Origin: a virus
DNA length: 28,768 nucleotides
Strand: one strand, 5' to 3'
Virus record (IMG/VR): IMGVR_UViG_3300030108_000186
Coordinates: 1-28,768 of that record
The translations under genes were made by a program, and so were the position numbers. Below, in pieces: positions 1 through 6,154 of the stretch. The stretch's first letter is position 1, and every line of letters starts with the position of its first letter. The notes beneath the pieces were generated by a model. That model made no database searches, had not been told where the DNA came from, and saw only the letters and a list, made by a program, of their open reading frames with translations.

Positions 1-100
1 AATAAATTCAGCGAAGGAGATACAATTGATATTATGTGTAATGTATATTCAAGAGAATACAATGGAAAATATTATACAAGTTTAGATGGATATTGGTTCG
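1..100. repeat. Terminal direct repeat, left copy (circular junction)
   Basis: Bases 1-100 repeat at 28669-28768 in the same orientation. The copies match at every position except 99 (C) versus 28767 (T). An open reading frame runs through the join without interruption, so the repeat is best read as the overlap of a circular or circularly permuted molecule. A 100-bp physical terminal repeat is possible but less likely, because the repeat lies inside a coding sequence. Confidence 0.9.
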
Positions 101-162
101 CAAATAAAAATTCTGAAGTACATAAAAACATACAAGAAGATGAAAACGACCTCCCTTTTTAA
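1..162 (+). CDS. SSB-like OB-fold protein (DUF3127 type), 3' part
   Basis: This is the C-terminal part of the gene whose 5' part lies at 28495-28768. Reading frame 1 from base 1 continues that protein and stops at TAA 160-162. The visible residues include the OB-fold segment SREYNGKYYTSLDGYWF, a short charged linker, and the last residues DENDLPF. An acidic tail ending in D-L-P-F is the hallmark by which bacterial and phage single-stranded-DNA-binding proteins recruit partner proteins. The joined protein is about 111 residues. Its role is inferred to be coating single-stranded DNA during phage replication and recombination. The next gene probably begins inside its last codons, at 140. Confidence 0.8.
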   Translation, partial: NKFSEGDTIDIMCNVYSREYNGKYYTSLDGYWFANKNSEVHKNIQEDENDLPF

Positions 163-673
163 AGTGCAGCAGCAAGAATACTTTGATGCATTATGTCAAA
201 TGACAACAAATATGTTACAATTACCTGAGGGTTCATTAGCATCTAGGTCTAGGAAAAAGCACCTGCAATTACCTAGAATGGTTGTAAGCGTTGTTGCAAG
301 TATGGTAGATGAAACTCATTACAACGTTATTGCAAAAGGTATTAATAGAGATAGAACCTGTATCAATTATTATGTTAATATGCACAAATCTAATTACAGA
401 ACATACCCTGAATATAGAGATTTATTTAATAAGATATATGATAAATACGATAATATAAAAAAATCAAAAAGAACTTTTGAGGATGTTATCCAACTCAGAA
501 ATCATTTATCTGCTCATGGTGTAATTAGTAGTGAAAAGAAACAAGTATTGATTAAAGTTACATCAGGTAAAGTAAGCGTAAATATAAAAACTACATACGC
601 AGATTTTTCCAATACGTTAGAAAAGATTAATTTTGCTCTTACAGATTGTAACTATAAATTACACATACGATGA
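140..673 (+). CDS. DnaA C-terminal-domain-like DNA-binding protein
   Basis: 177 residues if started at ATG 140; an in-frame ATG at 86 lies deep inside the SSB gene and is less likely. Residues about 38-86 resemble the DnaA DNA-binding domain: a basic helix (RKKHLQLPRMVVSVVASM), then a helix-turn-helix with GINRDRTCINYY in the place of the DnaA signature around RDHTTV. The C-terminal ninety residues are lysine-rich and not recognised. DnaA-like domains without the ATPase module occur in phages as origin-binding or regulatory proteins. Its place between SSB and a DnaD-like replication protein supports a role in choosing or marking the replication origin. It overlaps the next gene by ATGA at 670-673. 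Function is inferred; the fold assignment is fairly good. Confidence 0.65.
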   Translation: MKTTSLFKVQQQEYFDALCQMTTNMLQLPEGSLASRSRKKHLQLPRMVVSVVASMVDETHYNVIAKGINRDRTCINYYVNMHKSNYRTYPEYRDLFNKIYDKYDNIKKSKRTFEDVIQLRNHLSAHGVISSEKKQVLIKVTSGKVSVNIKTTYADFSNTLEKINFALTDCNYKLHIR

Positions 674-1287
674 AACACTTATTGAGCAGTACAGCTTTTT
701 TGGTTTTGAATAAAGGGTTAGCAAGACAAATAGGATTGAAAGCAGCAGTCCTACTTGCTGACCTTATTTCAAAGGAAGAATACTTTATTGCTAATGGTAT
801 GACAGATGGTTGGTTTTTTAACACTGAAGCGAATATAGAAGAAGATACAACACTTAACTCATATCATCAAAGAAAGTGCCTTAAAACTCTTAAGGAAAAA
901 GGATTAATACAAGTTAAGCGTAAAGGTATACCTGCGAAACAGTATTTTAAAATAAATGAAGAACAAGTCCTTCAAATTTTAAACAACTTGTCAATTAAAA
1001 ATTATACATCTATTAATAATAATAAAATAATAACAATAAAAAATAAATACTTTAAAAAGCCAAAATTGGAAGAAGTTTTAGAATATTGTTTAGAGCGTAA
1101 TAATAATATAGATGCTGAATCTTTTATAAACTTTTATGAAAGTAAAGATTGGAAAATAGGAAAAAACAAAATGAAAGATTGGAAAGCAGCAGTAAGAACT
1201 TGGGAAAAAAGAAAACAAAAGAAGCCAACAATGTCAAAACTTGATAGTCAGATAAGTGCTTGGCAAGAAGCAAAAAAATTATTATGA
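670..1287 (+). CDS. Replication initiator / helicase-loader-like protein (DnaD-like)
   Basis: 205 residues. The N-terminal hundred residues look like a winged-helix domain: LNSYHQRKCLKTLKEKGLIQVKRKG reads as a recognition helix followed by a wing, as in phage replisome organisers. A low-complexity Asn/Ile/Lys linker (about residues 107-130) leads to a C-terminal segment FINFYESKDWKIGKNKMKDWKAAVRTWEK. This kind of tail (FYxSKxWxxGxNxMxDWKAAxRxW) is typical of DnaD-like phage replication proteins that bring the host DnaB helicase to the origin. No phage polymerase, primase or helicase is seen, so this protein is probably the key link to the host replisome. ATGA overlaps couple it to both neighbours. 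Confidence 0.7.
   Translation: MKHLLSSTAFLVLNKGLARQIGLKAAVLLADLISKEEYFIANGMTDGWFFNTEANIEEDTTLNSYHQRKCLKTLKEKGLIQVKRKGIPAKQYFKINEEQVLQILNNLSIKNYTSINNNKIITIKNKYFKKPKLEEVLEYCLERNNNIDAESFINFYESKDWKIGKNKMKDWKAAVRTWEKRKQKKPTMSKLDSQISAWQEAKKLL
991..1058. other. Very AT-rich block inside the replication gene, possible origin/unwinding region
   Basis: This stretch of 68 bases contains no G and only five C. It encodes the linker of the DnaD-like protein. In lambda-type phages the origin lies inside the initiator gene at exactly this kind of linker, with an AT-rich unwinding element. I did not find clear iterons beside it, so the origin call is only an inference; low-complexity linker coding in an AT-rich genome could also produce such a block. 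Confidence 0.25.
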
Positions 1288-1646
1288 AATATTTAAACCA
1301 AGAGAACATACAAGAATTAACTGAAAAGGTATTAGACCTATTAGCTAAAACATCAGTAGAAATAGGACATAAAACAGATGCAAAAACTTTAGCAAGTTTG
1401 AGTAAAATATTTGCAGTTGATTTACAAAAAGAAACTAGATTCAAAAAATTAACGTTTAATCAAATAGAAGATGCGTTTCATATTGGCGTTAGGTTCGGTA
1501 AAGATGAGCCATATATGAACATAAGAACTTTTTACAAATGGGTATATTCTCATAAAAAAACAATAGACGAAGCGTATTACAAAGTACATACATTAAAACA
1601 AAAAAATGTATTATATTATCAGGAACCAATAAAATTAATAAAATGA
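1284..1646 (+). CDS. Small conserved-looking protein of the replication module
   Basis: 120 residues from ATG 1284, which overlaps the stop of the previous gene as ATGA. An in-frame start at 1260 would overlap 28 bases and is less likely. The first half is helical (LTEKVLDLLAKTSVEIG), followed by LTFNQIEDAFHIGVRFG and NIRTFYKWVYSHKK. This pattern, a helical bundle with an 'F..G...G' turn and a terminal aromatic helix, resembles proteins that sit beside DnaD-like initiators in Bacteroidetes phages, perhaps as helicase-loader partners. No catalytic motif or membrane segment is visible. Function is unknown; participation in replication is inferred only from position and translational coupling. 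Confidence 0.6.
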   Translation: MKYLNQENIQELTEKVLDLLAKTSVEIGHKTDAKTLASLSKIFAVDLQKETRFKKLTFNQIEDAFHIGVRFGKDEPYMNIRTFYKWVYSHKKTIDEAYYKVHTLKQKNVLYYQEPIKLIK

Positions 1647-1771
1647 AATATACATTAAAATTTTTACAATTCTATAAAGAATTTTTTGAGGAAGAAGGAG
1701 ATAAATGGAGTTTACAAGAAGTAAAACAAAAACTTATAGAAGATAATATAAAAGAATATCAACTAAAATAA
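1643..1771 (+). CDS. Small unknown protein (42 aa)
   Basis: ATG 1643 overlaps the stop of the preceding gene (ATGA), the same coupling seen for its neighbours, and the frame runs 42 codons to TAA 1769-1771. The peptide begins MKYTLKFLQFYKEFFEEEG and continues with a charged helix (WSLQEVKQKLIEDNIKEY). It is soluble-looking and amphipathic. No function can be assigned. Confidence 0.5.
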   Translation: MKYTLKFLQFYKEFFEEEGDKWSLQEVKQKLIEDNIKEYQLK

Positions 1772-1781
1772 AATTAATAAA

Positions 1782-1841
1782 ATGATAGGATGGGTAATAA
1801 TAACCGCAATAGTAATGTGGATAATCAGAGAACTGAAATAA
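1782..1841 (+). CDS. Possible tiny membrane peptide (19 aa)
   Basis: ATG 1782 to TAA 1839-1841 encodes MIGWVIITAIVMWIIRELK, a single hydrophobic helix with a basic end. It lies in the gap between two genes, and the usual A-rich leader precedes it. Such very short transmembrane peptides occur in phages, but an open frame of this length also arises easily by chance in AT-rich DNA. Confidence 0.3.
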   Translation: MIGWVIITAIVMWIIRELK

Positions 1842-1858
1842 TAACTAAATTTAAAGAA

Positions 1859-2185
1859 ATGAAAAAAATACTTATTACAGAAAATCAGGTTAAAAGCCAA
1901 TCAGATGCTATATTATGGCACTTGAAAAGGTATGGTAACATAACAAGTTATGAAGCTATCAAAGAATACGGAGCAACAAGACTTGCAGCTATAATATGTA
2001 ACCATAGAAAAAATGGATATGAAATAGAAAGTATTCCTATACACAGGAAAACTAGATTCGGAAGAACTGTTACATTATCTAAATATGTATATAATGAACC
2101 TAATAAAGAAATGAATTTGTTCAAGAGTTGTGAAACCAGCATAAGTACAAAACCATATACAATAGGTGGTTACGATATATACTAA
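1859..2185 (+). CDS. Helix-turn-helix protein (HTH_39-like)
   Basis: 108 residues from ATG 1859; an in-frame ATG at 1790 would overlap the preceding tiny frame and adds a non-conserved Asn-rich leader. Residues about 12-60 form a compact DNA-binding motif: AILWHLKRYGNITSYEAI, then KEYGATRLAAIICNHRKNGYEI. The order 'hL..G.ITs.eA...yG.tRLaa.I...R..GyeI' is typical of the small helix-turn-helix domain common in phage and prophage genomes near NinG and replication genes. It is followed by a basic strand (HRKTRFGRTV) that may form a wing. It is probably a transcriptional regulator or DNA-binding accessory factor; its target is unknown. Confidence 0.65.
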   Translation: MKKILITENQVKSQSDAILWHLKRYGNITSYEAIKEYGATRLAAIICNHRKNGYEIESIPIHRKTRFGRTVTLSKYVYNEPNKEMNLFKSCETSISTKPYTIGGYDIY

Positions 2186-2189
2186 AAAT

Positions 2190-2253
2190 AGGGGGTAGTA
2201 ATTGAAACTAATAACAATGAGCGGTTATACTTTGTGGATTTTACGTTCCCCCT
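2190..2253 (+). other. Long-range G5/C5 inverted repeat between genes
   Basis: AGGGGG at 2190-2195 can pair with CCCCCT at 2248-2253, with a loop of about 52 bases, just upstream of the NinG-like gene. The stem is short and there is no T run, so this is a weak candidate for an RNA structure. A 19-codon frame (2217-2276) also crosses the gap but I do not consider it a gene. Confidence 0.2.
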
Positions 2254-2259
2254 TATATT

Positions 2260-2667
2260 ATGAAAAATATAAGTAAATTAAAAAAAGAACTAGACAAATG
2301 GTTTAGTCTATACATAAGACTACGAGATTCAAATGAATACGGTATGGTGCAATGCTTTACCTGCGGTATAGTCAAGCCATATAACAAAGGTATGCAATGC
2401 GGTCACTTTCAAAGCCGAACACATCTCTCAACAAGATATGATGAACAAAATTGTCAACCTCAATGCGTAGGCTGCAATATGTTTAAGCAAGGCGAACAAT
2501 ACAAGTTTTCATTACAATTAGATGCAAAATATGGCGAAGGAACAGCACAAGAACTACAATTTTTTGCACATCAAACAGTAAAGTTTACTAGAGTAGATTA
2601 TCAAGAAAAGATAAGTTATTACAAATCTGTTGTTAATAAATTGAAAAAAGATAAGATTTTAGAGTAA
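2260..2667 (+). CDS. ninG: NinG/Rap-like recombination nuclease
   Basis: 135 residues. The protein has a NinG layout: an N-terminal helix, a zinc-knuckle pair C32/C35 (QCFTCG), then the block GMQCGHFQSRTHLSTRYDEQ with C47 and H49, and a second pair C69/C72 (CVGCN) followed by a helical tail. Lambda NinG (Rap) is a structure-specific endonuclease that cuts Holliday junctions and D-loops in phage recombination. The conserved CGHF and the cysteine spacing make an HNH-like metal-dependent nuclease likely. It sits beside the replication genes, which fits branch resolution during replication. It starts at ATG 2260; a 74-base gap precedes it. Confidence 0.8.
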   Translation: MKNISKLKKELDKWFSLYIRLRDSNEYGMVQCFTCGIVKPYNKGMQCGHFQSRTHLSTRYDEQNCQPQCVGCNMFKQGEQYKFSLQLDAKYGEGTAQELQFFAHQTVKFTRVDYQEKISYYKSVVNKLKKDKILE

Positions 2668-2676
2668 CTTTTTTTT

Positions 2677-2684
2677 TACCTTTG
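2677..2684 (+). promoter_or_regulatory. Possible host -7 box (TACCTTTG) before 2689
   Basis: TACCTTTG matches the Bacteroidetes -7 consensus TAnnTTTG and ends four bases before ATG 2689, so a transcript from it would be leaderless. No TTTG is found at the expected -33 distance. An 8-mer of this composition is expected by chance many times in this genome. It is of interest because the sigma-like gene lies just downstream. Confidence 0.25.
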
Positions 2685-2688
2685 GCGT

Positions 2689-3045
2689 ATGAATGTTGCT
2701 ATATACGCAAACGAACAACACAAACAAGCAGTTGAAACATATCTCAACTTTTGTGATGAATTTGTTAATGAAGTAAGCAACAAAACAAGATACGACAATT
2801 ACAAAGAAGTTTTAGATGTTATAATTGAATATCATAATAATTATGGCAAAGGTAAACGAGAAAATAATTATTGGGATTGGCTGATGATTATACCTATTAA
2901 TGTATCAGTTATGACACAAGGATATTTCGCAGGTATAGAAACAAAAAGAAATACAGCAAAAATAAGAGCATACAGAGTTGTTTTAGCAGAAATGTTAGAA
3001 CAGCTAATTGATAAAATAGAAAAACTCGAACCAACTGATGAATGA
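2689..3045 (+). CDS. Unknown protein (118 aa)
   Basis: A soluble helical protein. Tyr- and Asn-rich helices (NNYGKGKRENNYWDWL) are followed by a mildly hydrophobic stretch (MIIPINVSVMTQGYFAG) and a charged C-terminal helix (AEMLEQLIDKIEKLEPTDE). I do not recognise the family. It starts 21 bases after the NinG-like gene, behind a T-rich stretch, and its last eight bases overlap the start of the sigma-like gene at 3038, so the two are probably co-translated. A partner or regulator of the sigma-like factor is conceivable from position alone. Confidence 0.6.
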   Translation: MNVAIYANEQHKQAVETYLNFCDEFVNEVSNKTRYDNYKEVLDVIIEYHNNYGKGKRENNYWDWLMIIPINVSVMTQGYFAGIETKRNTAKIRAYRVVLAEMLEQLIDKIEKLEPTDE

Positions 3046-3610
3046 TATTTACATTGAAATATCTAAATTGTCAGACAAGTTCAGAGAAATGTGTTACGGT
3101 ATTACAAATGACAAAGAAGATATTGACAATGTAGTACAAGAATTGATGCTTTATTTCTTACAGATGAATCCTGATACTATAAAAAAAATATGGTTACAAG
3201 ACGGAAAAAAAGGAATAATAAGATATGGTGCGGTTGTAATCAGAAGAGCCTTAACCTGTAAAAATAATGCGTTCTACTATAAATACAAAAAGTACAATAC
3301 ACATCTTGATAGCAGTATTCACGTTAGTAGTATTACTACTGATTTTAATTATGTATATGACCATCGTATTAATTATAAAACTCTTGAAAATATTCCAGAA
3401 GAAACTCAAACAGATAAATCATATTATTTTAAAGAAATAGACGATGTTCTTGAACAATTAAATTGGTATGATAAAAAAATATTTGAATTATATTATTACG
3501 AAGGTAACACATTAGACAGTCTTGCTAAAAAAACAAAAATTAGCAGGAACAGTTTATTTACTACAATAGACAAAGTAAGAAACATTCTTAAAATTAAATT
3601 AAATGAGTAA
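3038..3610 (+). CDS. Sigma-70-family-like RNA polymerase sigma factor
   Basis: 190 residues with two recognisable parts. Residues about 25-41 (DKEDIDNVVQELMLYFL) resemble sigma region 2.1/2.2, in which an acidic 'DdlvQE' helix contacts the RNA polymerase clamp. Residues about 135-185 (LEQLNWYDKKIFELYYYEG, then LDSLAKKTKISRNSL and a third helix) look like region 4, the helix-turn-helix that reads the upstream promoter element. The middle (75-130) is Lys/Tyr-rich and variable. The protein is about the size of ECF-type sigmas. In context it is the only transcription-factor-like protein suited to drive the five identical non-host promoters upstream of the modification, tail and head operons. Sequence similarity is moderate; a general DNA-binding role is the main alternative. 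Confidence 0.7.
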   Translation: MNDIYIEISKLSDKFREMCYGITNDKEDIDNVVQELMLYFLQMNPDTIKKIWLQDGKKGIIRYGAVVIRRALTCKNNAFYYKYKKYNTHLDSSIHVSSITTDFNYVYDHRINYKTLENIPEETQTDKSYYFKEIDDVLEQLNWYDKKIFELYYYEGNTLDSLAKKTKISRNSLFTTIDKVRNILKIKLNE

Positions 3611-3710
3611 AGTAAAATTATACAATCCTGTAAAGAATAATACTTGGGTAATGATGTTTGGCTTTGAAGCACCAAAAGATTATAAATACAAAAGAAGATG
3701 GACTAAATGA
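3603..3710 (+). CDS. Small basic protein (35 aa)
   Basis: ATG 3603 overlaps the end of the sigma-like gene by eight bases, and the stop TGA 3708-3710 overlaps the next ATG (ATGA). The peptide starts MSKVKLYNPVKNNTWVMMFG and ends in a basic tail (KYKRRWTK). The double coupling is good evidence that it is translated. No function is evident. Confidence 0.5.
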   Translation: MSKVKLYNPVKNNTWVMMFGFEAPKDYKYKRRWTK

Positions 3711-4114
3711 AATTTTTTGTACCTGATAACATATATCAAGATAGAATAGCAATATGCAAATCTTGTGAACATTATTTAGGTTTACTAGGTAATTGTGGTA
3801 TATGCAAATGTTTCATGAAAATAAAAGCACGATTGGCACCTATGGAATGTGCAGATAATCCTAAGAAGTGGGAAAAAACTACAGATATTCAAGTGCCTGA
3901 TAATTTACCTGAAGATGTAATAGAAGAAATAAAAAATGTATGGCAAGATATACAATCAGGAGTTGCAAGTCATGTAGAAGCAAAAAGAAAAATGGTTGAA
4001 TTATATAACGCAATACACAATACAAGTTACAATCCTAATACTAATTGTGGCTCTTGCTTATCTGCCTGTCGTGATGGAATACAAAAATTATATAACAAAT
4101 ACAATACAGAATGA
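3707..4114 (+). CDS. Cys-rich zinc-binding phage protein
   Basis: 135 residues with two cysteine clusters. The first (C17, C20, C30, C33, C35, C48; CKSCEHYLGLLGNCGICKC) looks like a zinc ribbon or knuckle, followed by MKIKARLAPMECADNPKKW. The second, near the C terminus, has NTNCGSCLSACRDGIQKLY. This two-part arrangement is familiar from Bacteroidetes phages and prophages, where it is annotated only as hypothetical. Nucleic-acid or protein binding is likely; catalytic residues are not apparent. It is coupled at both ends by ATGA overlaps. Confidence 0.6.
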   Translation: MKFFVPDNIYQDRIAICKSCEHYLGLLGNCGICKCFMKIKARLAPMECADNPKKWEKTTDIQVPDNLPEDVIEEIKNVWQDIQSGVASHVEAKRKMVELYNAIHNTSYNPNTNCGSCLSACRDGIQKLYNKYNTE

Positions 4115-4260
4115 TGAAATACGCACTTATAGTAATGGCGATTATTGCCTTGATATTTTTATTTGCAGCAATTATGATTGAAGCAGCATTCAAAAAACAT
4201 GAAAGAAATAAATTCTATAAAAACTTAAATAAATATAAAAATGACAATGACAATAGATGA
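4111..4260 (+). CDS. Small single-pass membrane protein (49 aa)
   Basis: Starts at ATG 4111 (or the adjacent ATG 4114) overlapping the previous stop. Residues about 4-26 are one strongly hydrophobic helix (YALIVMAIIALIFLFAAIM), followed by a basic cytoplasmic-type tail (FKKHERNKFYKN). The last twenty bases overlap the next gene. It is too far from the lysis genes to call a holin; it could be an early membrane-acting or superinfection-related peptide, but this is a guess. Confidence 0.5.
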   Translation: MMKYALIVMAIIALIFLFAAIMIEAAFKKHERNKFYKNLNKYKNDNDNR

Positions 4261-4495
4261 TATGCCCACATATTACAAGGGTTCTAACGGATATATAGCA
4301 AAAGATGTAGTAAAGAATTTTAATTTAAGTTACAATGTAGGAACAGCTGTAACGTATTTGCTGAGAAGTAAAAATAAACATGATGATGGGGGTATAGAAG
4401 ATATAAAAAAAGCAATTAATCATTTAAACTTTGAACTTGAAGAATTATATGATAGAGATTTTTTTAATAAAATAAAAAATAATGACAACGTATAA
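4241..4495 (+). CDS. DUF3310-like small protein
   Basis: 84 residues. The core YNVGTAVTYLLRSKNKHDDGG followed by IEDIKKAINHLNFELEEL matches the DUF3310 pattern (nlGnA.kYilRa..K.....eDl.KAi.yl..E), a short helical domain common in phages and sometimes loosely called a nucleotide kinase, without evidence of such activity. ATG 4241 follows an A-rich leader, but ATG 4262, just after the previous stop, would avoid overlap and keeps the domain. It lies in the early region. Function is unknown. Confidence 0.65.
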   Translation: MTMTIDDMPTYYKGSNGYIAKDVVKNFNLSYNVGTAVTYLLRSKNKHDDGGIEDIKKAINHLNFELEELYDRDFFNKIKNNDNV

Positions 4496-4742
4496 ATGCT
4501 TATGTTGTAAAGAAACAAAAGAAGTAGGTAAAGCTACTATCGTACACAGAGAAGGTAAATGGGTATGCAAGGAAGCTGTATGCAGTTGTGGTAAATACAT
4601 GGATAGTGAACCTGAAGATGGAATACCTAATTTACACAGAACAGAAGAATCACTGAGCAGAAATAAGAAACGTAATTACCTTTGGGATAGTGCAAAAGAA
4701 AAACTAGTAGGAGAAAGAGGTATTAACGAAGACTTTAAATAA
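4482..4742 (+). CDS. Zinc-ribbon-like small protein
   Basis: 86 residues. Cysteines arranged as CLCC (residues 6-9) and CSCG (34-37), with a further C29, suggest a zinc ribbon of two CxxC-type knuckles. A charged tail follows (HRTEESLSRNKKRNYLWDSAKEKL). It overlaps the preceding gene by fourteen bases. The gene ends 25 bases before ATG 4768, and its stop codon falls within the upstream block of the phage-type promoter there, so the early block closes here. No function is assigned beyond probable zinc binding. Confidence 0.55.
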   Translation: MTTYKCLCCKETKEVGKATIVHREGKWVCKEAVCSCGKYMDSEPEDGIPNLHRTEESLSRNKKRNYLWDSAKEKLVGERGINEDFK

Positions 4743-4765
4743 AAATCAAATAAATACATTATATA
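4734..4765 (+). promoter_or_regulatory. Phage-type bipartite promoter, site A
   Basis: TTTAAATAA at 4734-4742, 12 nt, then TACATTATATA at 4755-4765, two bases before ATG 4768. The same two blocks with identical spacing occur at four other operon starts. It would drive the ParB-glycosyltransferase-dioxygenase-terminase operon. Its -10-like and upstream blocks do not fit the Bacteroidetes housekeeping consensus. Confidence 0.65.
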
Positions 4766-4767
4766 CT

Positions 4768-5325
4768 ATGAAAATAAAATTAAGCAAATTAAAACCAAAT
4801 GAAAGTAATCCTAGAATAATTAAAGAACCTAAGTTCAGGAAGTTAGTACAAAGCATAAAAGACTTTCCAGAAATGTTAGACTTACGACCTATTGTTGTTG
4901 ATGAGCAAATGACAATACTAGGAGGTAATATGCGTTACAAAGCATGTATACAAGCAGGAATCAAAGAAGTACCTATTAAGATTGCTGAAGGATTAACTGA
5001 TGAACAAAAAAAAGAATTTATTGTAAAAGATAATGTAGGCTTCGGTGAATGGGATTGGGATAGTTTAGGTAATGATTGGGATAATGTGAAACTAGGTGAA
5101 TGGGGTATGGATGTATGGCAACCTGAAGAAGCAGTTGATTATTCTGTATTAGATGATATAGACTTAGGCGAAACATTAGAAGATAAAACAGCCGGAGTAA
5201 AAAGAGCAATCTGTATAGAATTTGATACTTTGATATATGATGAAGCTAGTGAATTAATAAAAAAATCTAGAGAAGAAGGTAATGATGTAGGAGCAATAGT
5301 ATTACAAGCATTTAAGAATGTATAA
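4768..5325 (+). CDS. ParB-like nuclease-domain protein
   Basis: 185 residues. The N-terminal ninety residues carry ParB/sulfiredoxin-fold marks: LKPNESNPR (box I, 8-16), LRPIVVD, and ILGGNMRYKACIQAG (50-64), the GG.xRyxA box that binds a nucleotide in ParB-family proteins. IVKDNVGFGEWDWDSL follows, a stretch common to phage ParB-like proteins. The C-terminal part is acidic and unassigned. No partition ParA partner exists here. In phages such ParB-like proteins occur next to TET/JBP dioxygenases, base glycosyltransferases and terminases, where a targeting or processing role in DNA modification is suspected. The last eight bases overlap the glycosyltransferase gene. It is the first gene after promoter A. 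Confidence 0.8.
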   Translation: MKIKLSKLKPNESNPRIIKEPKFRKLVQSIKDFPEMLDLRPIVVDEQMTILGGNMRYKACIQAGIKEVPIKIAEGLTDEQKKEFIVKDNVGFGEWDWDSLGNDWDNVKLGEWGMDVWQPEEAVDYSVLDDIDLGETLEDKTAGVKRAICIEFDTLIYDEASELIKKSREEGNDVGAIVLQAFKNV

Positions 5326-6154
5326 AGTATTTACATTTTTTTATAATCGTTTCACAGATGCAACCACTTCTTTAGCGTTAAAAGAAAACGGTATTGAACA
5401 TAATGTATTAATACATAAAGAAGAAGATTTAGATAAGTTTATAAAAGGTAAAACAATAGCAGGTAATCCTATAATCACAAATAAGCCAAAAGGATTAGCA
5501 TATCAAAGAAATGCAGCATTAGAATTAATGGAAGAAGGAGAATGGGCAGTTTTCATGTGTGATGATTTTAAAGATATACGTTCATATCCTATCAATGATA
5601 TTATGAATGTAAATAAAAAAATAAATGTAAATTTTGAAAACCAACAAGAACATACACTCAGACAAGATAAATTTAAAATGAATCTATCTGAAATGTTTAC
5701 AATGTTCCCAAGATTGATTGAATTAGCTGAAAAAAATAAAATACATCTAGTAGGTTTTGGTTTACACGATAATCCTTTGAACTTAGGTAGAAAATTTGCA
5801 ACAAGAGGATTAGCTGACGGAAGGTTTTGGTTAGTTAAAAAATCAAAATATAAATTTGATGAAAACGTACAAATGGTAGATGATGTATGTTGGACCGCTG
5901 AAAACTTAATTAGGCATAATAATGTTTTAATTTTAAATTGGACTGTGCCATATTTTAAAAGATATACTGCAGGAGCTTTTGGCAGTATAAGTGAACGTAA
6001 ACAACAAAGATTAAGAGAATGTAAATATTTAGCTAATAAGTTCAATCCCTTAATTAAAATAGCACACAAAGCTAATTGGGATTACGGTACGCACGTTAGA
6101 ATTTATGGCAGTAATAATAACATAAGGAAAGCTAGAATAAATAATGGATTATGA
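5318..6154 (+). CDS. TET-associated-type DNA-base glycosyltransferase (putative)
   Basis: 278 residues with a GT-A-like layout. The N terminus (YKVFTFFYNR) is followed by a nucleotide-sugar-fold region; GLAYQRNAALELMEEGEW (59-76) contains the RN pair seen in this glycosyltransferase group, and VFMCDDFKDI (78-87) has the acidic DD motif expected to hold metal and sugar nucleotide. A second acidic site, MVDDVCWTAENL (186-197), is placed like the acceptor-side motif. Families of this kind sit next to TET/JBP dioxygenases in phages and are proposed, and in some cases shown, to put sugars on hydroxymethylated bases in DNA. Here the dioxygenase gene starts four bases before its stop (ATGA). A sugar transferase acting on a surface polymer is the main alternative, but the context argues against it. 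Confidence 0.72.
   Translation: MYKVFTFFYNRFTDATTSLALKENGIEHNVLIHKEEDLDKFIKGKTIAGNPIITNKPKGLAYQRNAALELMEEGEWAVFMCDDFKDIRSYPINDIMNVNKKINVNFENQQEHTLRQDKFKMNLSEMFTMFPRLIELAEKNKIHLVGFGLHDNPLNLGRKFATRGLADGRFWLVKKSKYKFDENVQMVDDVCWTAENLIRHNNVLILNWTVPYFKRYTAGAFGSISERKQQRLRECKYLANKFNPLIKIAHKANWDYGTHVRIYGSNNNIRKARINNGL

Noticed and set aside
86-139. N-terminal extension of the DnaA-like gene from ATG 86.
   Set aside because: It lies wholly inside the SSB reading frame, which is well supported through DLPF; ATG 140 leaves a normal protein with a short overlap.
1260-1283. Upstream starts for the genes at 1284, 1859, 11004 and 27366 (1260, 1790, 10971, 27342).
   Set aside because: The later ATGs give ATGA or TAATG coupling or avoid overlaps, and the extra residues have no recognisable conservation.
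2217-2276. A 19-codon frame (MSGYTLWILRSPLYYEKYK) before the NinG-like gene.
   Set aside because: Too short, no coupling to either neighbour's stop, and it overlaps the NinG start in another frame.
2677-2684. A confident host promoter upstream of 2689.
   Set aside because: Only the -7 box matches; there is no -33 TTTG at the right distance and the 8-mer is expected often by chance, so it is kept only as a low-confidence site.
3996-4181. 61-codon frame overlapping the Cys-rich protein and the small membrane protein.
   Set aside because: It is in a different frame from both supported genes and only shadows them.
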